Below, piece by piece: positions 1 to 8,807 of a DNA stretch of 64,000 nt. Both the position numbers and the translations under genes were made by a program. The stretch is taken from assembly GCF_002847285.1 (NCBI RefSeq), contig NZ_CP025407.1, positions 3,422,501-3,486,500 on the forward strand. The letters are read 5' to 3'. Below the pieces are notes generated by a model. It had not been told where the DNA came from. It made no database searches and saw only the letters and a list, made by a program, of their open reading frames with translations. The stretch comes from Streptomyces sp. CMB-StM0423 (GTDB lineage Bacteria; Actinomycetota; Actinomycetes; Streptomycetales; Streptomycetaceae). How positions within the stretch are numbered: position 1 is the stretch's first letter; each line of letters begins with the position of its first letter.

Positions 1-198
1 CGCAAAATCCGGCCGCCCGCCGAAAAGAACCGGGCATGCCGATTCAACCCCGACGAAAGGGAGTCGATCACACAACGAGAAGATGGGACGAGCCGCCCCA
101 CAGGGACGGCCACCGTCGCACTCCAGAACCCGAACGGCCCCGTGGCAACCCGAAGAACCTTACGGAGCGGCCTGACCGGTGTCAAGCGCGATCAAGGG

Positions 199-777
199 CT
201 AGTCCAAATCGGACAGTCGGCCGCTCGCGTCGGGCTGGGCGTCCTCCACACGGCGGAGGAGGCGGGTCAGCAGCTCGCCGAGCAGGGTGCGTTCGGTCGG
301 GGTGAGGTCCTGGAGCAGGTCTTCCTCCCAGTCGGTGCCCATGCGCATGGTCGCGAACCACTTCTCGCGGCCCAGCCCGGTGATGCCGACGATGACGCGG
401 ACGCGGTTGGCCTCGTCGCGTTCGCGGGTGACCAGGCCCTCGGTGACCATGCGGTCGATGCGGTGGGTCATCGCGGCGGGGGTGAGGCCGAGGCGCTTGG
501 CCAGCTCGCCTGGGCCGAGCTGGTACGGGGCGCCGGCGAGGACGAGGGCCTTGAGCACCTCCCACTCGGCGCCGTTGATGCCGATGTCGGAGAGGTGGCG
601 GCCGTAGGCGACGGTCATGCGGCGGTTGAGGCGGCTGAGGGCCGAGACGATCTGCTCGACCTGGGGGTCGAGGTCCTGGAACTCCCGCTGGTAGAGCGCG
701 ATCTGCTCGTCGAGCGAGCGCAGCTCCTGCGTGGGCGGCCGTTCGGCATCGGGGGCCGGGGCGTCGCTGTCGGACAT
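199..777 (-). CDS. MarR-family transcriptional regulator
   Basis: A 192-residue protein with the MarR winged-helix core at about residues 45-150; the recognition-helix region reads ELAKRLGLTPAAMTHRIDRM and the wing RDEANRVRVIVGIT. It is divergent from a major facilitator gene starting at 914, the usual arrangement in which a MarR repressor controls an efflux pump, so it probably represses that transporter and perhaps itself in response to a small ligand. I chose the ATG at 777 (MSDSDAPAP). An in-frame ATG at about 825 (MTEKFDANEI) is preceded by AAAGAG and would add 16 residues lying in the intergenic operator region. The family is clear; the ligand is not knowable from sequence. Confidence 0.85.
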   Translation of the reverse strand: MSDSDAPAPDAERPPTQELRSLDEQIALYQREFQDLDPQVEQIVSALSRLNRRMTVAYGRHLSDIGINGAEWEVLKALVLAGAPYQLGPGELAKRLGLTPAAMTHRIDRMVTEGLVTRERDEANRVRVIVGITGLGREKWFATMRMGTDWEEDLLQDLTPTERTLLGELLTRLLRRVEDAQPDASGRLSDLD

Positions 778-851
778 GGCGCGCAGTATTCCACCAATCT
801 CGTTCGCGTCGAACTTCTCAGTCATGTACTCTTTAGGTCTGAACTTTAGCA

Positions 852-864
852 TCGAAGTCTTCGA
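852..864. promoter_or_regulatory. Perfect inverted repeat in the MarR/MFS divergent intergenic region
   Basis: TCGAAG-T-CTTCGA is a perfect 6-bp palindrome with one central base, lying between the divergent MarR and MFS starts. Nearby, CTTTAG occurs twice as a direct repeat (about 831-849). MarR proteins bind short palindromes in such divergent spacers, so this is a candidate operator. That role is inferred from position and symmetry only. Confidence 0.4.
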
Positions 865-913
865 CCCGGTAGCTCGTCGGCTCCGGGACGCACGTGTGTA
901 TGGGTGGTGAGTA

Positions 914-2224
914 GTGACACGGGAGACCGGCACCGCGGCCCTCCGCAGGATCCAGATGGGGAACGCGCTGAGTGCCTTCGGCAGCGGCTTCACGGTGCCG
1001 TACACGTTCTTGTACGTATCGCGGGTGCGGGATCTGGGCTCGACGACGGCGGGTGTCGCGCTCGCCGGGTTCGCCATGGCCGCGCTGCTCGTGCTGCCCT
1101 TCACCGGGCGGTTCATCGACCGGCGCGGGCCGCTGCCCGTGGCCCTTGCCGGTACGGTCGCGGCCGCGACCGGGGCCCTGTCGCTGGGGCTGGCCTCGAC
1201 GGCGCCGATGGTGCTCGCGTCGACGCTGGTCATGGGCGCCGGGATGGCGGTCATCCAGCCGGCGCTGGCGACGATGATCGTGTGGTGCTCGACCACGGTG
1301 ACGCGGTCGCGGGCGTTCGCGACGCAGTTCTTCCTGAACAACCTCGGGCTCGGTGTCGGCGGTCTGCTGGGCGGGCTGCTCGTGGACGAGGAGCACGCGG
1401 GGTCGTTCGTGCGGCTCTTCGCCATCGAGTCGGTGATGTTCCTGGTGCTCGGCGCCGTGGTCGCGACGGTGCGGCTGCCGCGCGGGACGCGCGCCGCGCA
1501 CGCCGTGCCGGCGGGCGAGGGGGCCCGGGGGCGGTGGCGGATCCTGCTCGCGGACCGGGCGATGGTGTGGCTCTGCGTGCTGGGCTTCGTGATGTTCTTC
1601 GCCTGCTACGGGCAGTTCGAGTCGGGGCTGTCGGCGTTCGCGGTCGAGGTGTCGGGGATATCCCCGTCGACGCTCGGGGTGGCGCTGGCGGCGAACACCG
1701 CGGTGATCGTCGTGGCGCAGTTCGCCGTGCTGCGGCTCGTGGAGCGGCGGCGGCGCAGCCGGGTCATCGCCGCGGTCGGGCTCATATGGACGTTCGCGTG
1801 GCTGGTCGCCGCCGCCTCCGGGTGGGTCGCCGGCGGACAGGCGATGGCGACGGCGGCGATCATCTCCACGTACGCGCTCTTCGGCCTCGGCGAGGCGATG
1901 CTGTCGCCGACCGTGGCGCCTCTTGTGGCGGATCTGGCGCCGGGGTCGCACATCGGGCACTACAACTCGGTGTTCGCGCTGGTCAAGCAGTTGGCGCTGG
2001 CGATCGGGCCGGCCGTCGGCGGGCTGCTGGCGGGGGCCGGGGCGTACGGGGCGTACATCTCGATGCTCGTCGTGTGCTCGCTGGGCATCACGGTGATGGG
2101 GCGTCTGCTTGGCCGCCGGCTGACGCCGGTGCAGGACTGCCCGCGGCTCGCGGGCACCGTGCAGGTCGCGGCCCACAAGCCGGCGGCGGCCGAGGCGGAG
2201 CCGGCACCCGTGCAGGCGGCCTAG
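914..2224 (+). CDS. MFS transporter, probable drug/metabolite efflux
   Basis: A 436-residue membrane protein with about 12 hydrophobic segments in two halves. The loop after the second segment carries a motif-A-like GRFIDRRGPLPV, typical of major facilitator antiporters. The central cytoplasmic loop lies near residues 190-210 and the C-terminal tail is short and Ala/Glu-rich. GTG at 914 is preceded by GGTGAG; an internal ATG at 956 is a weaker alternative. Divergence from a MarR gene suggests ligand-induced expression. Substrate unknown. A G/C-rich hairpin follows the stop, shared with the convergent SpoIIE gene. Confidence 0.85.
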   Translation: MTRETGTAALRRIQMGNALSAFGSGFTVPYTFLYVSRVRDLGSTTAGVALAGFAMAALLVLPFTGRFIDRRGPLPVALAGTVAAATGALSLGLASTAPMVLASTLVMGAGMAVIQPALATMIVWCSTTVTRSRAFATQFFLNNLGLGVGGLLGGLLVDEEHAGSFVRLFAIESVMFLVLGAVVATVRLPRGTRAAHAVPAGEGARGRWRILLADRAMVWLCVLGFVMFFACYGQFESGLSAFAVEVSGISPSTLGVALAANTAVIVVAQFAVLRLVERRRRSRVIAAVGLIWTFAWLVAAASGWVAGGQAMATAAIISTYALFGLGEAMLSPTVAPLVADLAPGSHIGHYNSVFALVKQLALAIGPAVGGLLAGAGAYGAYISMLVVCSLGITVMGRLLGRRLTPVQDCPRLAGTVQVAAHKPAAAEAEPAPVQAA

Positions 2225-2235
2225 GCGCGGGCCCC

Positions 2236-2261
2236 GCGGGCTCCTGCCTGCGCGAGCCCGC
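2236..2261. terminator. Hairpin between convergent genes
   Basis: GCGGGCTC (2236-2243) pairs perfectly with GAGCCCGC (2254-2261) across a 10-nt loop. It sits in the 54-bp gap between the MFS stop and the convergent SpoIIE stop, where a bidirectional terminator is expected. There is no U-tract, as is common in Streptomyces. Confidence 0.5.
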
Positions 2262-2278
2262 CCCTTCCGTACGCGGCC

Positions 2279-4072
2279 TCAGTGGCCGTGCTCGCCCGGC
2301 AGGGCGAACTCGCACCACACCGCCTTGCCGCCGCCCAGCGTGCGGCGTGAGCCCCAGGTCGAGGCGATCGTGGCGACGATGGAGATGCCGCGGCCGTTCT
2401 CGTCGCCGGGCTCCGCCCGGCGGCGGCGCGGCAGGCGGTCGTCGCCGTCGGTGACCTCGACGATGAGCCTCCGGTCCGTACGCCGCAGGCGCAGCCGCAT
2501 CGGCGGGGAGCCGTGCTGCAGGGAGTTGGCGACGAGTTCGCTGGCCGCCAGCACGCCCAGCTCGCGCAGCTCCGCCGGGAAGCGCCAGCTCGCCAGGACG
2601 CCGTCGGCGAAGGCGCGGGCGCGCGGGGCCGCCTCCACGCCGCCGAGGAGGTCGAGCGCCGCGCCGCGGAAAAGTTCGGCCTCCCCGTCGTCGCGCAGCG
2701 GGTGCTCAAGGACGAGCACGGCGACGTCGTCGTCGTGCTCGGCGGTGACGCCCAGGGAGCGGATGAGGCGGTCGCAGACGACGCCGGGTGCGCCGGTGGC
2801 GCCGGCGAACGCGCTCACGAGCGCGTTCACGCCCTCCTCGATGTCCTGGCCGCGGCGCTCGATGAGGCCGTCGGTGTAGAGGACGGCGGTCGAGCCGGGC
2901 GGGAAGGGCAGTTCGGCGGAGCTGTGCACCCAGCCGCCGGTGCCGAGGGGCGGTCCCGTGGGTTCGTCGACGCGGCGCACGGTGCCGTCCGCGTCGCGGA
3001 TGAGGATCGGCAGGTGGCCGGCCGAGGCGTGCACCAGGCGGCCCTCGTGCGGGTCGTGGACGGCGTACGCGCACGTGGCGATCTGGTTGGGGTCGATCTC
3101 GGCGGCGAGGCCGTCGAGGAGCTGGAGCACCTCGTGCGGCGGCAGGTCCAGGCGGGCGTACGCGCGTACCGCGGTGCGCAACTGGCCCATGACGGCGGCG
3201 GCGCGGACGCCGCGGCCCATGACGTCGCCGATGACCATGGCCGTGCGGCCGGCGCCGAGGGTGATGACGTCGTACCAGTCGCCGCCGACGGCGGCGTCCG
3301 TGCCGCCGGGCTGGTACTTGGCCGCGACCCGCAGGTCGTCCGGGTGCTCCAGTTTCTCCGGCAGCAGGCTGCGCTGCAGCGCCACCGCGGCCTCGCGCTG
3401 CATGCGCTCGCCGGCGCGCAGCCGCTCGGCGGCCTCCACCTGGTCGGTGACGTCGGCGGCGGAGACGAGCACGCCGCCGCTCTCGCCGACGTCGATGGGG
3501 CTGCAGGTGAACGTGTACGAGCGGGAGTCGGGGGCGCGGCGGGCCTTGACGGTGCGCGGGGTGCCGCTGCGCAGCACCTGGTCCATCAGCGGCAGCAGCC
3601 CCAGCTCGGCGAGTTCGGGCAGCGCGTCGCGTGCCGGGAGGCCCGGGGCGCGGGCGCCGAAGACGGCGGCGTAGGCGTCGTTGACGTAGGCGATGCGGTG
3701 GTCGGGGCCGTGGACGACCGCGACGGGTGCCGGCAGCCGGCCGAGGGTGGCGCTGACGGGCAGCTCGATGCCGGGGTCGACGTCGTGTTCCGTATCGGGT
3801 TCCGGGCCCGTGTCGCCGCCGCCGCTCGCCGTACCGCCGCCGGGGTCGGCGTCCGGCTCGGCGCCGGGGGGCGGTTCCGCCGCAGCGCGGCGGCCCTGCC
3901 GTCCGGCGCGGGCGGAGGGGACGGCACCGCGGAAGCCCCGCGCGGCGGCGGTGCGGCGCGGGGATCCGGGGAGCCGGGGGCTCCAGCGCGTGAAGTTCAA
4001 GCGTGCCAGTCCCAGGTCCACTCGTTGGTCGTTCGTTTCGCTCCGTGCCGTTTCGTGCCCGTCCATGGTCAC
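2279..4072 (-). CDS. PAS - SpoIIE/PP2C phosphatase - HATPase fusion
   Basis: A 597-residue multidomain signalling protein. After a Pro/Gly-rich N-terminus (about 1-110) comes a PAS domain (VAVVHGPDHRIAYVNDAYAA), then a SpoIIE-type PP2C domain with the metal-binding GGDWYD, GDVMGRG and SAGHLP motifs and a C-terminal AVLYTDGLIERRG segment. Last is an RsbW-like HATPase_c with the N-box ELVANSLQHG and ENGRGISIV. Such proteins combine RsbU-like phosphatase and anti-sigma kinase activities in partner-switching networks. I use the GTG at 4072, with GAGG 8 nt upstream; an ATG at 4066 would also serve. The gene begins 10 nt after the NADH dehydrogenase stop, so the two are probably co-transcribed and translationally coupled. 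Confidence 0.85.
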   Translation of the reverse strand: MTMDGHETARSETNDQRVDLGLARLNFTRWSPRLPGSPRRTAAARGFRGAVPSARAGRQGRRAAAEPPPGAEPDADPGGGTASGGGDTGPEPDTEHDVDPGIELPVSATLGRLPAPVAVVHGPDHRIAYVNDAYAAVFGARAPGLPARDALPELAELGLLPLMDQVLRSGTPRTVKARRAPDSRSYTFTCSPIDVGESGGVLVSAADVTDQVEAAERLRAGERMQREAAVALQRSLLPEKLEHPDDLRVAAKYQPGGTDAAVGGDWYDVITLGAGRTAMVIGDVMGRGVRAAAVMGQLRTAVRAYARLDLPPHEVLQLLDGLAAEIDPNQIATCAYAVHDPHEGRLVHASAGHLPILIRDADGTVRRVDEPTGPPLGTGGWVHSSAELPFPPGSTAVLYTDGLIERRGQDIEEGVNALVSAFAGATGAPGVVCDRLIRSLGVTAEHDDDVAVLVLEHPLRDDGEAELFRGAALDLLGGVEAAPRARAFADGVLASWRFPAELRELGVLAASELVANSLQHGSPPMRLRLRRTDRRLIVEVTDGDDRLPRRRRAEPGDENGRGISIVATIASTWGSRRTLGGGKAVWCEFALPGEHGH

Positions 4073-4082
4073 ATGCCCCGCC

Positions 4083-5438
4083 TCAGTCGCCGTCAGGGCC
4101 GCGACCCGACCGGGTGGCGAGTTCGAATTCCGCCCGGGGGTGTTCCAGCGAGCCGAGGGCGACGATCTCCCGCCTGAACAGTCCGGCAAGGGTCCACTCG
4201 GCGAGCACATGGGCCTTACGGCCCACGGTGGGGAGCTTGCCGAGGTGGTACGCACGGTGCATGAGCCAGGCAGGGTAGCCCTTCAGCCGGTGGCCGTACA
4301 CATAGGCGATGCCTTTGTGGAGGCCGAGGGAAGCGACGGAGCCGGCGTAGCGGTGCCGGTAGTCGCGCAGGGGGTCGCCGCGCAGGGCTGCGGCCAGGTT
4401 GTCGGCGAGGACGCGGGCCTGGCGGACGGCGTGCTGGGCGTTGGAGGCGCAGAGTGCGCCGGGCTCGTCGGCGGTGAGGTCCGGTACGGCGGCCGCGTCG
4501 CCGGCGGACCAGACGGCGTCCTCGCCCTCGACGCGCAGGTCGGGGGTGCACCGCAGGCGGCCGCGGTCGTCGCGGGGCAGACCGGTGGCGGCGAGCACGG
4601 GGTTGGGGCGGACGCCGGCGGTCCACACGAGGGTGCGGGTGGGGAAGCGGGCGCCGTCGTCGAGTTGGGCGACGCGGTCCGTACAGCTCGACAGGCGGGT
4701 CTCCAGGCGTACATCGATGCCGCGTTCGCGCAGGCGGCGTACGGCGTACTCGCCGAGCCGCTCGCCAACCTCCGGCAGGATGCGGTCGCTCGCCTCGACG
4801 AGGACCCAGCGCATGTCCGCGGGGCGTACGCCGGTGTAGTAGCGGGTGGCGTAACGCGCCATGTCTTCGAGCTCGGCGAGGGCTTCCACGCCGGCGTAGC
4901 CGCCCCCCACGAACACGAACGTCAGCGCGGCCTCGCGGACGGCGGCGTCGCGGGTGGAGGAGGCGATGTCGAGTTGTTCGAGCACGTGGTTGCGGAGGCC
5001 GATGGCCTCTTCGATCGAGGTGAAGCCGATGCCGTACTCGGCGAGCCCGGGCACCGGCAGCACCCGGGAGACGGATCCGGGCACCATCACGAGCTGGTCG
5101 TACGCCAGCTCCAGCGGCGGTTCGCCGGTCTCGTCGGTGGCGAGCGTCGAGACGCGTGCGGTGCGCTCGGCGTGGTCGACGGACGTCACGCGGCCGGCGA
5201 CCACGCGGCAGCGGGGCAGGACGCGGCGCAGCGGCACCACGACGTGGCGCGGCTGGACGGAGCCGGCGGCGGCCTCGGCGAGGAAGGGCTGATAGGTCAT
5301 GTACGGGTCGGGGGCGACCACGGTGATCTGCGCCGCGCCTCTTCTGAGCTGCTTGCCGAGGTGCTTCTGCAGCCGCATCGCCGCGGCCATCCCGACGTTG
5401 CCGCCACCGACGACGAGTACCCGCGTCGGATCCGTCAT
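4083..5438 (-). CDS. ndh: Type II NADH dehydrogenase (NDH-2-like FAD/NAD-binding oxidoreductase)
   Basis: A 451-residue pyridine nucleotide-disulfide oxidoreductase. The N-terminal FAD site is VLVVGGGNVGMAAAM, the second nucleotide fold (NADH) is FVFVGGGYAGVEALAEL near residue 175, and the FAD-contacting VWSAGDAA lies near residue 310. It lacks the redox-active CxxxxC of reductases, as expected for non-proton-pumping NDH-2, which passes electrons from NADH to menaquinone at the inner membrane face. AGGAGG 7 nt before the ATG at 5438 fixes the start. The SpoIIE phosphatase follows 10 nt downstream; the AtrA-like regulator is divergent upstream. Confidence 0.85.
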   Translation of the reverse strand: MTDPTRVLVVGGGNVGMAAAMRLQKHLGKQLRRGAAQITVVAPDPYMTYQPFLAEAAAGSVQPRHVVVPLRRVLPRCRVVAGRVTSVDHAERTARVSTLATDETGEPPLELAYDQLVMVPGSVSRVLPVPGLAEYGIGFTSIEEAIGLRNHVLEQLDIASSTRDAAVREAALTFVFVGGGYAGVEALAELEDMARYATRYYTGVRPADMRWVLVEASDRILPEVGERLGEYAVRRLRERGIDVRLETRLSSCTDRVAQLDDGARFPTRTLVWTAGVRPNPVLAATGLPRDDRGRLRCTPDLRVEGEDAVWSAGDAAAVPDLTADEPGALCASNAQHAVRQARVLADNLAAALRGDPLRDYRHRYAGSVASLGLHKGIAYVYGHRLKGYPAWLMHRAYHLGKLPTVGRKAHVLAEWTLAGLFRREIVALGSLEHPRAEFELATRSGRGPDGD

Positions 5439-5717
5439 GGGCAACCTCCTGCCTGGGGTCCCGCCTGGGGCCCGGCCTCGCCGCACGCCGCCGGCGGCGG
5501 TGGGCCCGGGACGAGGCCGCCGACGGCGACCTCGGAACACCCATGACGCACCGCGTGCGGACTTTTGTCCACAGGCGGGGGAAGGATTTCCGGCGCCCGA
5601 GGTGTCCGACCCGCGGCCGATCCTTATCCACAGCCCCTTCTCTCTTGACTTCTGCTGAACTATGTTCGTACGAGCCGGAGTGGCCCGACCAGATGCACTC
5701 CGGTAAGCAGGGTGGGG

Positions 5718-5735
5718 AGTCTCCGGGGGGAGACT
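5718..5735. promoter_or_regulatory. Inverted repeat upstream of the TetR gene
   Basis: AGTCTCC-GGGG-GGAGACT is a perfect 7-bp inverted repeat ending 22 nt before the TetR start codon and just upstream of its ribosome binding site. It could be an autoregulatory operator or a 5'-leader hairpin that limits translation. The sequence does not decide between them. Confidence 0.4.
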
Positions 5736-5757
5736 GTCATAACCGGGGGAAACAGAG

Positions 5758-6501
5758 ATGCAGGTTCAGAGCAGTCGTCTGTCAGCAAACATGTCGGGAC
5801 CGGACACTTCCGGCGAACTGCCGACGAATGGCCGGTCGGCGCTGCGGGTCGACGCGCAGCGCAATCTGGAGCACGTCCTGCGCGCCGCGCGCGAGGTCTT
5901 CGGGGAGCTGGGTTACGGCGCCCCGATGGAGGACGTCGCCCGCCGCGCCAGGGTCGGCGTAGGCACGGTGTACCGCCGCTTCCCGAGCAAGGAAGTGCTG
6001 GTCAAGCGCATCGCCGAGGCGGAGACCGCGCGGCTCACCGAGCAGGCCCGTGCGGCACTGCAGCAGGAGGAAGAGCCGTGGGCCGCGCTGGCCCGCTTCC
6101 TCCGCGCGTCCGTCGACTCCGGTGCCGGGCGGCTGCTGCCGCCGCAGGTGCTGGGCGTGACGGCGCAGGCGCCGGAGGGCGAGCCGCGGGTGCCGCAGCA
6201 GCGGCCCTCGCCGGACGGCACGGCGCCGCAGGCCGGCGGTGCGGTCGCGGGTGAGGGCCCGGGTGCGGAGGGCGCGAGCGTCGGCGGTACGGACGCGGCG
6301 GCGCTGCTCGACGTGGTCGGGCAGTTGGTCGCGCGCGCCCGGGACGCGGGGTCGCTGCGCGCCGACGTATCGGTGTCGGACGTGCTGCTGGTGATAGCCA
6401 CCGCGGCGCCGTCCCTGCCGGACCCGGAGCAGCAGGCGGTCGCGTCCGCGCGGCTGCTGGACATCCTGCTCGACGGGCTGCGGCCGCACGCGGAGGGCTG
6501 A
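5758..6501 (+). CDS. atrA: TetR-family regulator, AtrA-like
   Basis: A 247-residue TetR regulator. The DNA-binding domain occupies about residues 30-85 (VLRAAREVFGELGYGAPM, then ARRARVGVGTVYRRFPSKE, a textbook TetR helix-turn-helix). The ligand domain carries an Ala/Pro/Gly-rich insert at about 140-180. The ATG at 5758 follows GGGGGAAACAGAG; an ATG at 5791 would drop 11 residues. The gene order around it recalls S. coelicolor atrA, an activator of actinorhodin genes also tied to carbon metabolism; that symbol rests on remembered synteny and not on a search. It is divergent from ndh. Confidence 0.7.
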   Translation: MQVQSSRLSANMSGPDTSGELPTNGRSALRVDAQRNLEHVLRAAREVFGELGYGAPMEDVARRARVGVGTVYRRFPSKEVLVKRIAEAETARLTEQARAALQQEEEPWAALARFLRASVDSGAGRLLPPQVLGVTAQAPEGEPRVPQQRPSPDGTAPQAGGAVAGEGPGAEGASVGGTDAAALLDVVGQLVARARDAGSLRADVSVSDVLLVIATAAPSLPDPEQQAVASARLLDILLDGLRPHAEG

Positions 6502-6841
6502 GCCCCGGGCCGTGCCCGCCAGGGGTGCGCCGGGGTGTGCCTCGGCGTGCCCTGACGGGCCCCATGGGGTTCCCCTTGACGGGTGTCCCCGCCGGCGGTG
6601 GTTCGTGTTGACGGCGTCGCCCGTCAGGGTGCCTCTCGCCGGGCGCCGGCTTTGGCGGCCGGCGTAGCGGCCGTTCGTCAAGCGAGGCCGCCGTCTACCC
6701 CGAAAGCGTGACCGGTAGTGCGCCGCGAGCGGGAAAACCCCCCAACGGGTGGTTGACCGTTCAACGCGGACGGCGGCCACGGCCCGTTGTGACACGCTCA
6801 CCCGATGAACGGGCGGGACGAGCTCTACGGGAGCTTGCGGC
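6502..6841. other. Intergenic region with inverted repeats upstream of the sigma-factor gene
   Basis: No coding sequence is supported here. CCCTGACGGGC near 6550 and GCCCGTCAGGG near 6620 form a perfect 11-bp inverted repeat about 60 bp apart, and TTGACGGG recurs between them. A smaller one, GTTGA-CCGT-TCAAC, lies at 6752-6765, about 75 bp before the sigma gene. These could mark the TetR gene terminator and the sigma gene promoter/operator. No clear -35/-10 pair is visible. Confidence 0.4.
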
Positions 6842-8704
6842 ATGGCAGTTGACGATCGGGACGATCGCGGGCATGCCATGGACGGCGGGACCTCAGGCGG
6901 TTCCGACGAGGCCGTGGGGGCCATCCCCAAGCAGCGTGAGCGGCGGGACGAGGGGGTCACGGGACCCCTGCCCTCCGACACGGAGTTGGTCGGCCGGATG
7001 CGTACGGGCGACGACAGCGCGTACGAGGAGCTGTACCAGCGGCACGCCCCGGCGGTCCGCCGGTACGCGCGCACCTGCTGCCGCGACTCGCACACCGCCG
7101 ACGACCTCACCGCCGAGGTGTTCGCCCGCACGCTCCAGGCGGTCCGCGGCGGCGCCGGTCCCGAGACCGCGGTACGGGCGTATCTGCTGACCACCGTGCG
7201 GCGGGTCGCCGCCGCCTGGACGAAGACCGCCAAGCGCGAGCAACTCGTCGACGACTTCGCCGTCTTCGCCACCCAGGCCGCGCGGCCGGTCTCCGACGAC
7301 GACACCCTCGACCTGGGCGCCGACGTACGGGCCATGCACGAGGCCGAGCAGTCGATGGCGGTGCAGGCGTTCCGCAGCCTGCCCGAGCGCTGGCAGACCG
7401 TGCTGTGGCACACGACGGTGGAGGACGAGTCCCCCAGCCAGGTCGCGCCGCTGCTCGGGCTCACCGCCAACGCCACCGCCGTACTGGCGCACCGCGCCCG
7501 CGAGGGGCTGAAGCAGGCGTACCTCCAGGCGCATGTCTCGACCGCGCTCACCGCGGGCGGCGACTGTGCCCGGTACGCGGACCGGCTCGGCGCGTACGCC
7601 CGCGGCGGGCTGCGGATGCGCGCCGAGCGGGGGCTGCGCAAGCATCTGGACGACTGCACGCGGTGCCGCATGGCGGCGGTCGAGGTCGCGGACGTCAACT
7701 CCCGGCTCAGCACGCTGCTTCCGGTCGCGGTCGTCGGCTGGTTCGCGTCGGCCGCGGCGGCGAAGGCCGCCGGGTTCGCGGGCGTCGGCGCGGGTGCCGG
7801 GGCGGCGGGTGCCACCGGAGCGGGGGCCGCGGCGGCGGCGAGCGGCGTCGGCGGCATCGGCGGCGGGGCGGGCTCGGGTGCGGCCGGCGGTGCCGGTGCG
7901 GCGGCGGGCGAGGGGGTCGGTGCGCCGGTCAAGGTCGCGGCCGCGGCGGGCATCGTCGTGGCCGCGGCGGCAGCGGCGCTGGCGCTCGTACTCTCCGGCG
8001 GCGACGGCGGGAAGGAGCCGGTCGCCAACCCGCCCGCCACCTCGGCCCCGGCGCCGCCCCCGGCGCCCCCGGCCGAGAAGAAGCCGGAGCCCACTCCCCC
8101 GCCCCCCGCCCCCGAGCCGGCGGAGCCCACCCCGACGCCGACGCCCACCCCGACCCCGGAGCCTCCCTCCCCCAGCCCCACGCCGACCCCCACGCCCACG
8201 CCCACGCCGACCCCGACACCCACCCAGACGCCGAAGCCGCCGCCCCCACCGCCACCGCCGCCCCCCGCCGAGCCGTACCGCGTCGCCGGCCTCGACGCCG
8301 ACGTCCTCGGCGACGGCACGGCCCCGGAGATCGTCGCGAGCCGCAGCGGCTGGTGGTGGCAGCGCGAGGACTTGGACGTCGGCGGCACGACCTACGCCCA
8401 CGGCGTCACGGTGTCCGCCAAGTCATCGCTGGTCATCGAGCTGAACCGGTCCTGCACCCGCTACCGGGCGGCGGCCGGCATCGACGACATGATGGACCGC
8501 CTGGGCGCGGCCAGATTCACCGTCTACGGCGACGACGCCCGGCTCTGGCGCTCGGACTGGGTCGAGGCGGGCGAGCAGGCGGCGGTGGTCGACGTGGGTC
8601 TGCCGTCCGGCACCGAGACCATCCGGCTGGAAGCGGAACCGCAGCACCCCATCCACACCGCGCTGCTGACGGGCTGGGCGGACTCAGTCATCGACTGCCG
8701 CTGA
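6842..8704 (+). CDS. ECF sigma factor fused to zinc-finger anti-sigma domain, membrane anchor and NPCBM-like domain
   Basis: A 620-residue fusion. Residues 46-112 are sigma region 2 (ELVGRMRTGDDSAYEELYQR, then TADDLTAEVFARTL) and 166-222 are region 4. Residues about 230-270 hold a zinc-finger anti-sigma motif (Cys232; His258-x3-Cys262-x2-Cys265). An Ala/Gly-rich stretch leads to one membrane helix at about 364-385. A long Pro/Thr-Pro spacer follows (about 398-480), and residues 485-620 resemble an NPCBM/NEW2 carbohydrate-binding module (YAHGVTV, FTVYGDDARLW). The layout places the sigma and anti-sigma parts in the cytoplasm and a presumed glycan sensor outside. GGGAGC lies 7 nt before the ATG. 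There is no separate anti-sigma gene nearby. Confidence 0.8.
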   Translation: MAVDDRDDRGHAMDGGTSGGSDEAVGAIPKQRERRDEGVTGPLPSDTELVGRMRTGDDSAYEELYQRHAPAVRRYARTCCRDSHTADDLTAEVFARTLQAVRGGAGPETAVRAYLLTTVRRVAAAWTKTAKREQLVDDFAVFATQAARPVSDDDTLDLGADVRAMHEAEQSMAVQAFRSLPERWQTVLWHTTVEDESPSQVAPLLGLTANATAVLAHRAREGLKQAYLQAHVSTALTAGGDCARYADRLGAYARGGLRMRAERGLRKHLDDCTRCRMAAVEVADVNSRLSTLLPVAVVGWFASAAAAKAAGFAGVGAGAGAAGATGAGAAAAASGVGGIGGGAGSGAAGGAGAAAGEGVGAPVKVAAAAGIVVAAAAAALALVLSGGDGGKEPVANPPATSAPAPPPAPPAEKKPEPTPPPPAPEPAEPTPTPTPTPTPEPPSPSPTPTPTPTPTPTPTPTQTPKPPPPPPPPPPAEPYRVAGLDADVLGDGTAPEIVASRSGWWWQREDLDVGGTTYAHGVTVSAKSSLVIELNRSCTRYRAAAGIDDMMDRLGAARFTVYGDDARLWRSDWVEAGEQAAVVDVGLPSGTETIRLEAEPQHPIHTALLTGWADSVIDCR

Positions 8705-8767
8705 ACGCCGCCCCAGCCGGGCGCCTCGTCCGCCGCTGCCGGAGGCCGCGCGCGAGCCCGTACGCCC

Positions 8768-8782
8768 CGGCGCACTGCGCCG
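8768..8782. terminator. Possible hairpin between convergent genes
   Basis: CGGCGC-ACT-GCGCCG is a perfect 6-bp stem in the 103-bp gap between the sigma gene and the convergent NsdA-like gene. It is flanked by two copies of CGCCCCGGCGC. It is a plausible but weak bidirectional terminator without a U-tract. Confidence 0.3.
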
Positions 8783-8807
8783 CCGGGCACGCCCCGGCGC
8801 GTACCCC

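Noticed and set aside
1-198. Gene fragment at the left edge
   Set aside because: The short open frames are low-complexity and have no family features; nothing can be supported before 199.
5782-8388. 868-codon open frame on the minus strand across the TetR and sigma-factor genes
   Set aside because: It is antisense to two well-supported genes, has low-complexity Gly/Val/Ala and Ser/Arg composition and no domain; high GC makes such shadows common.
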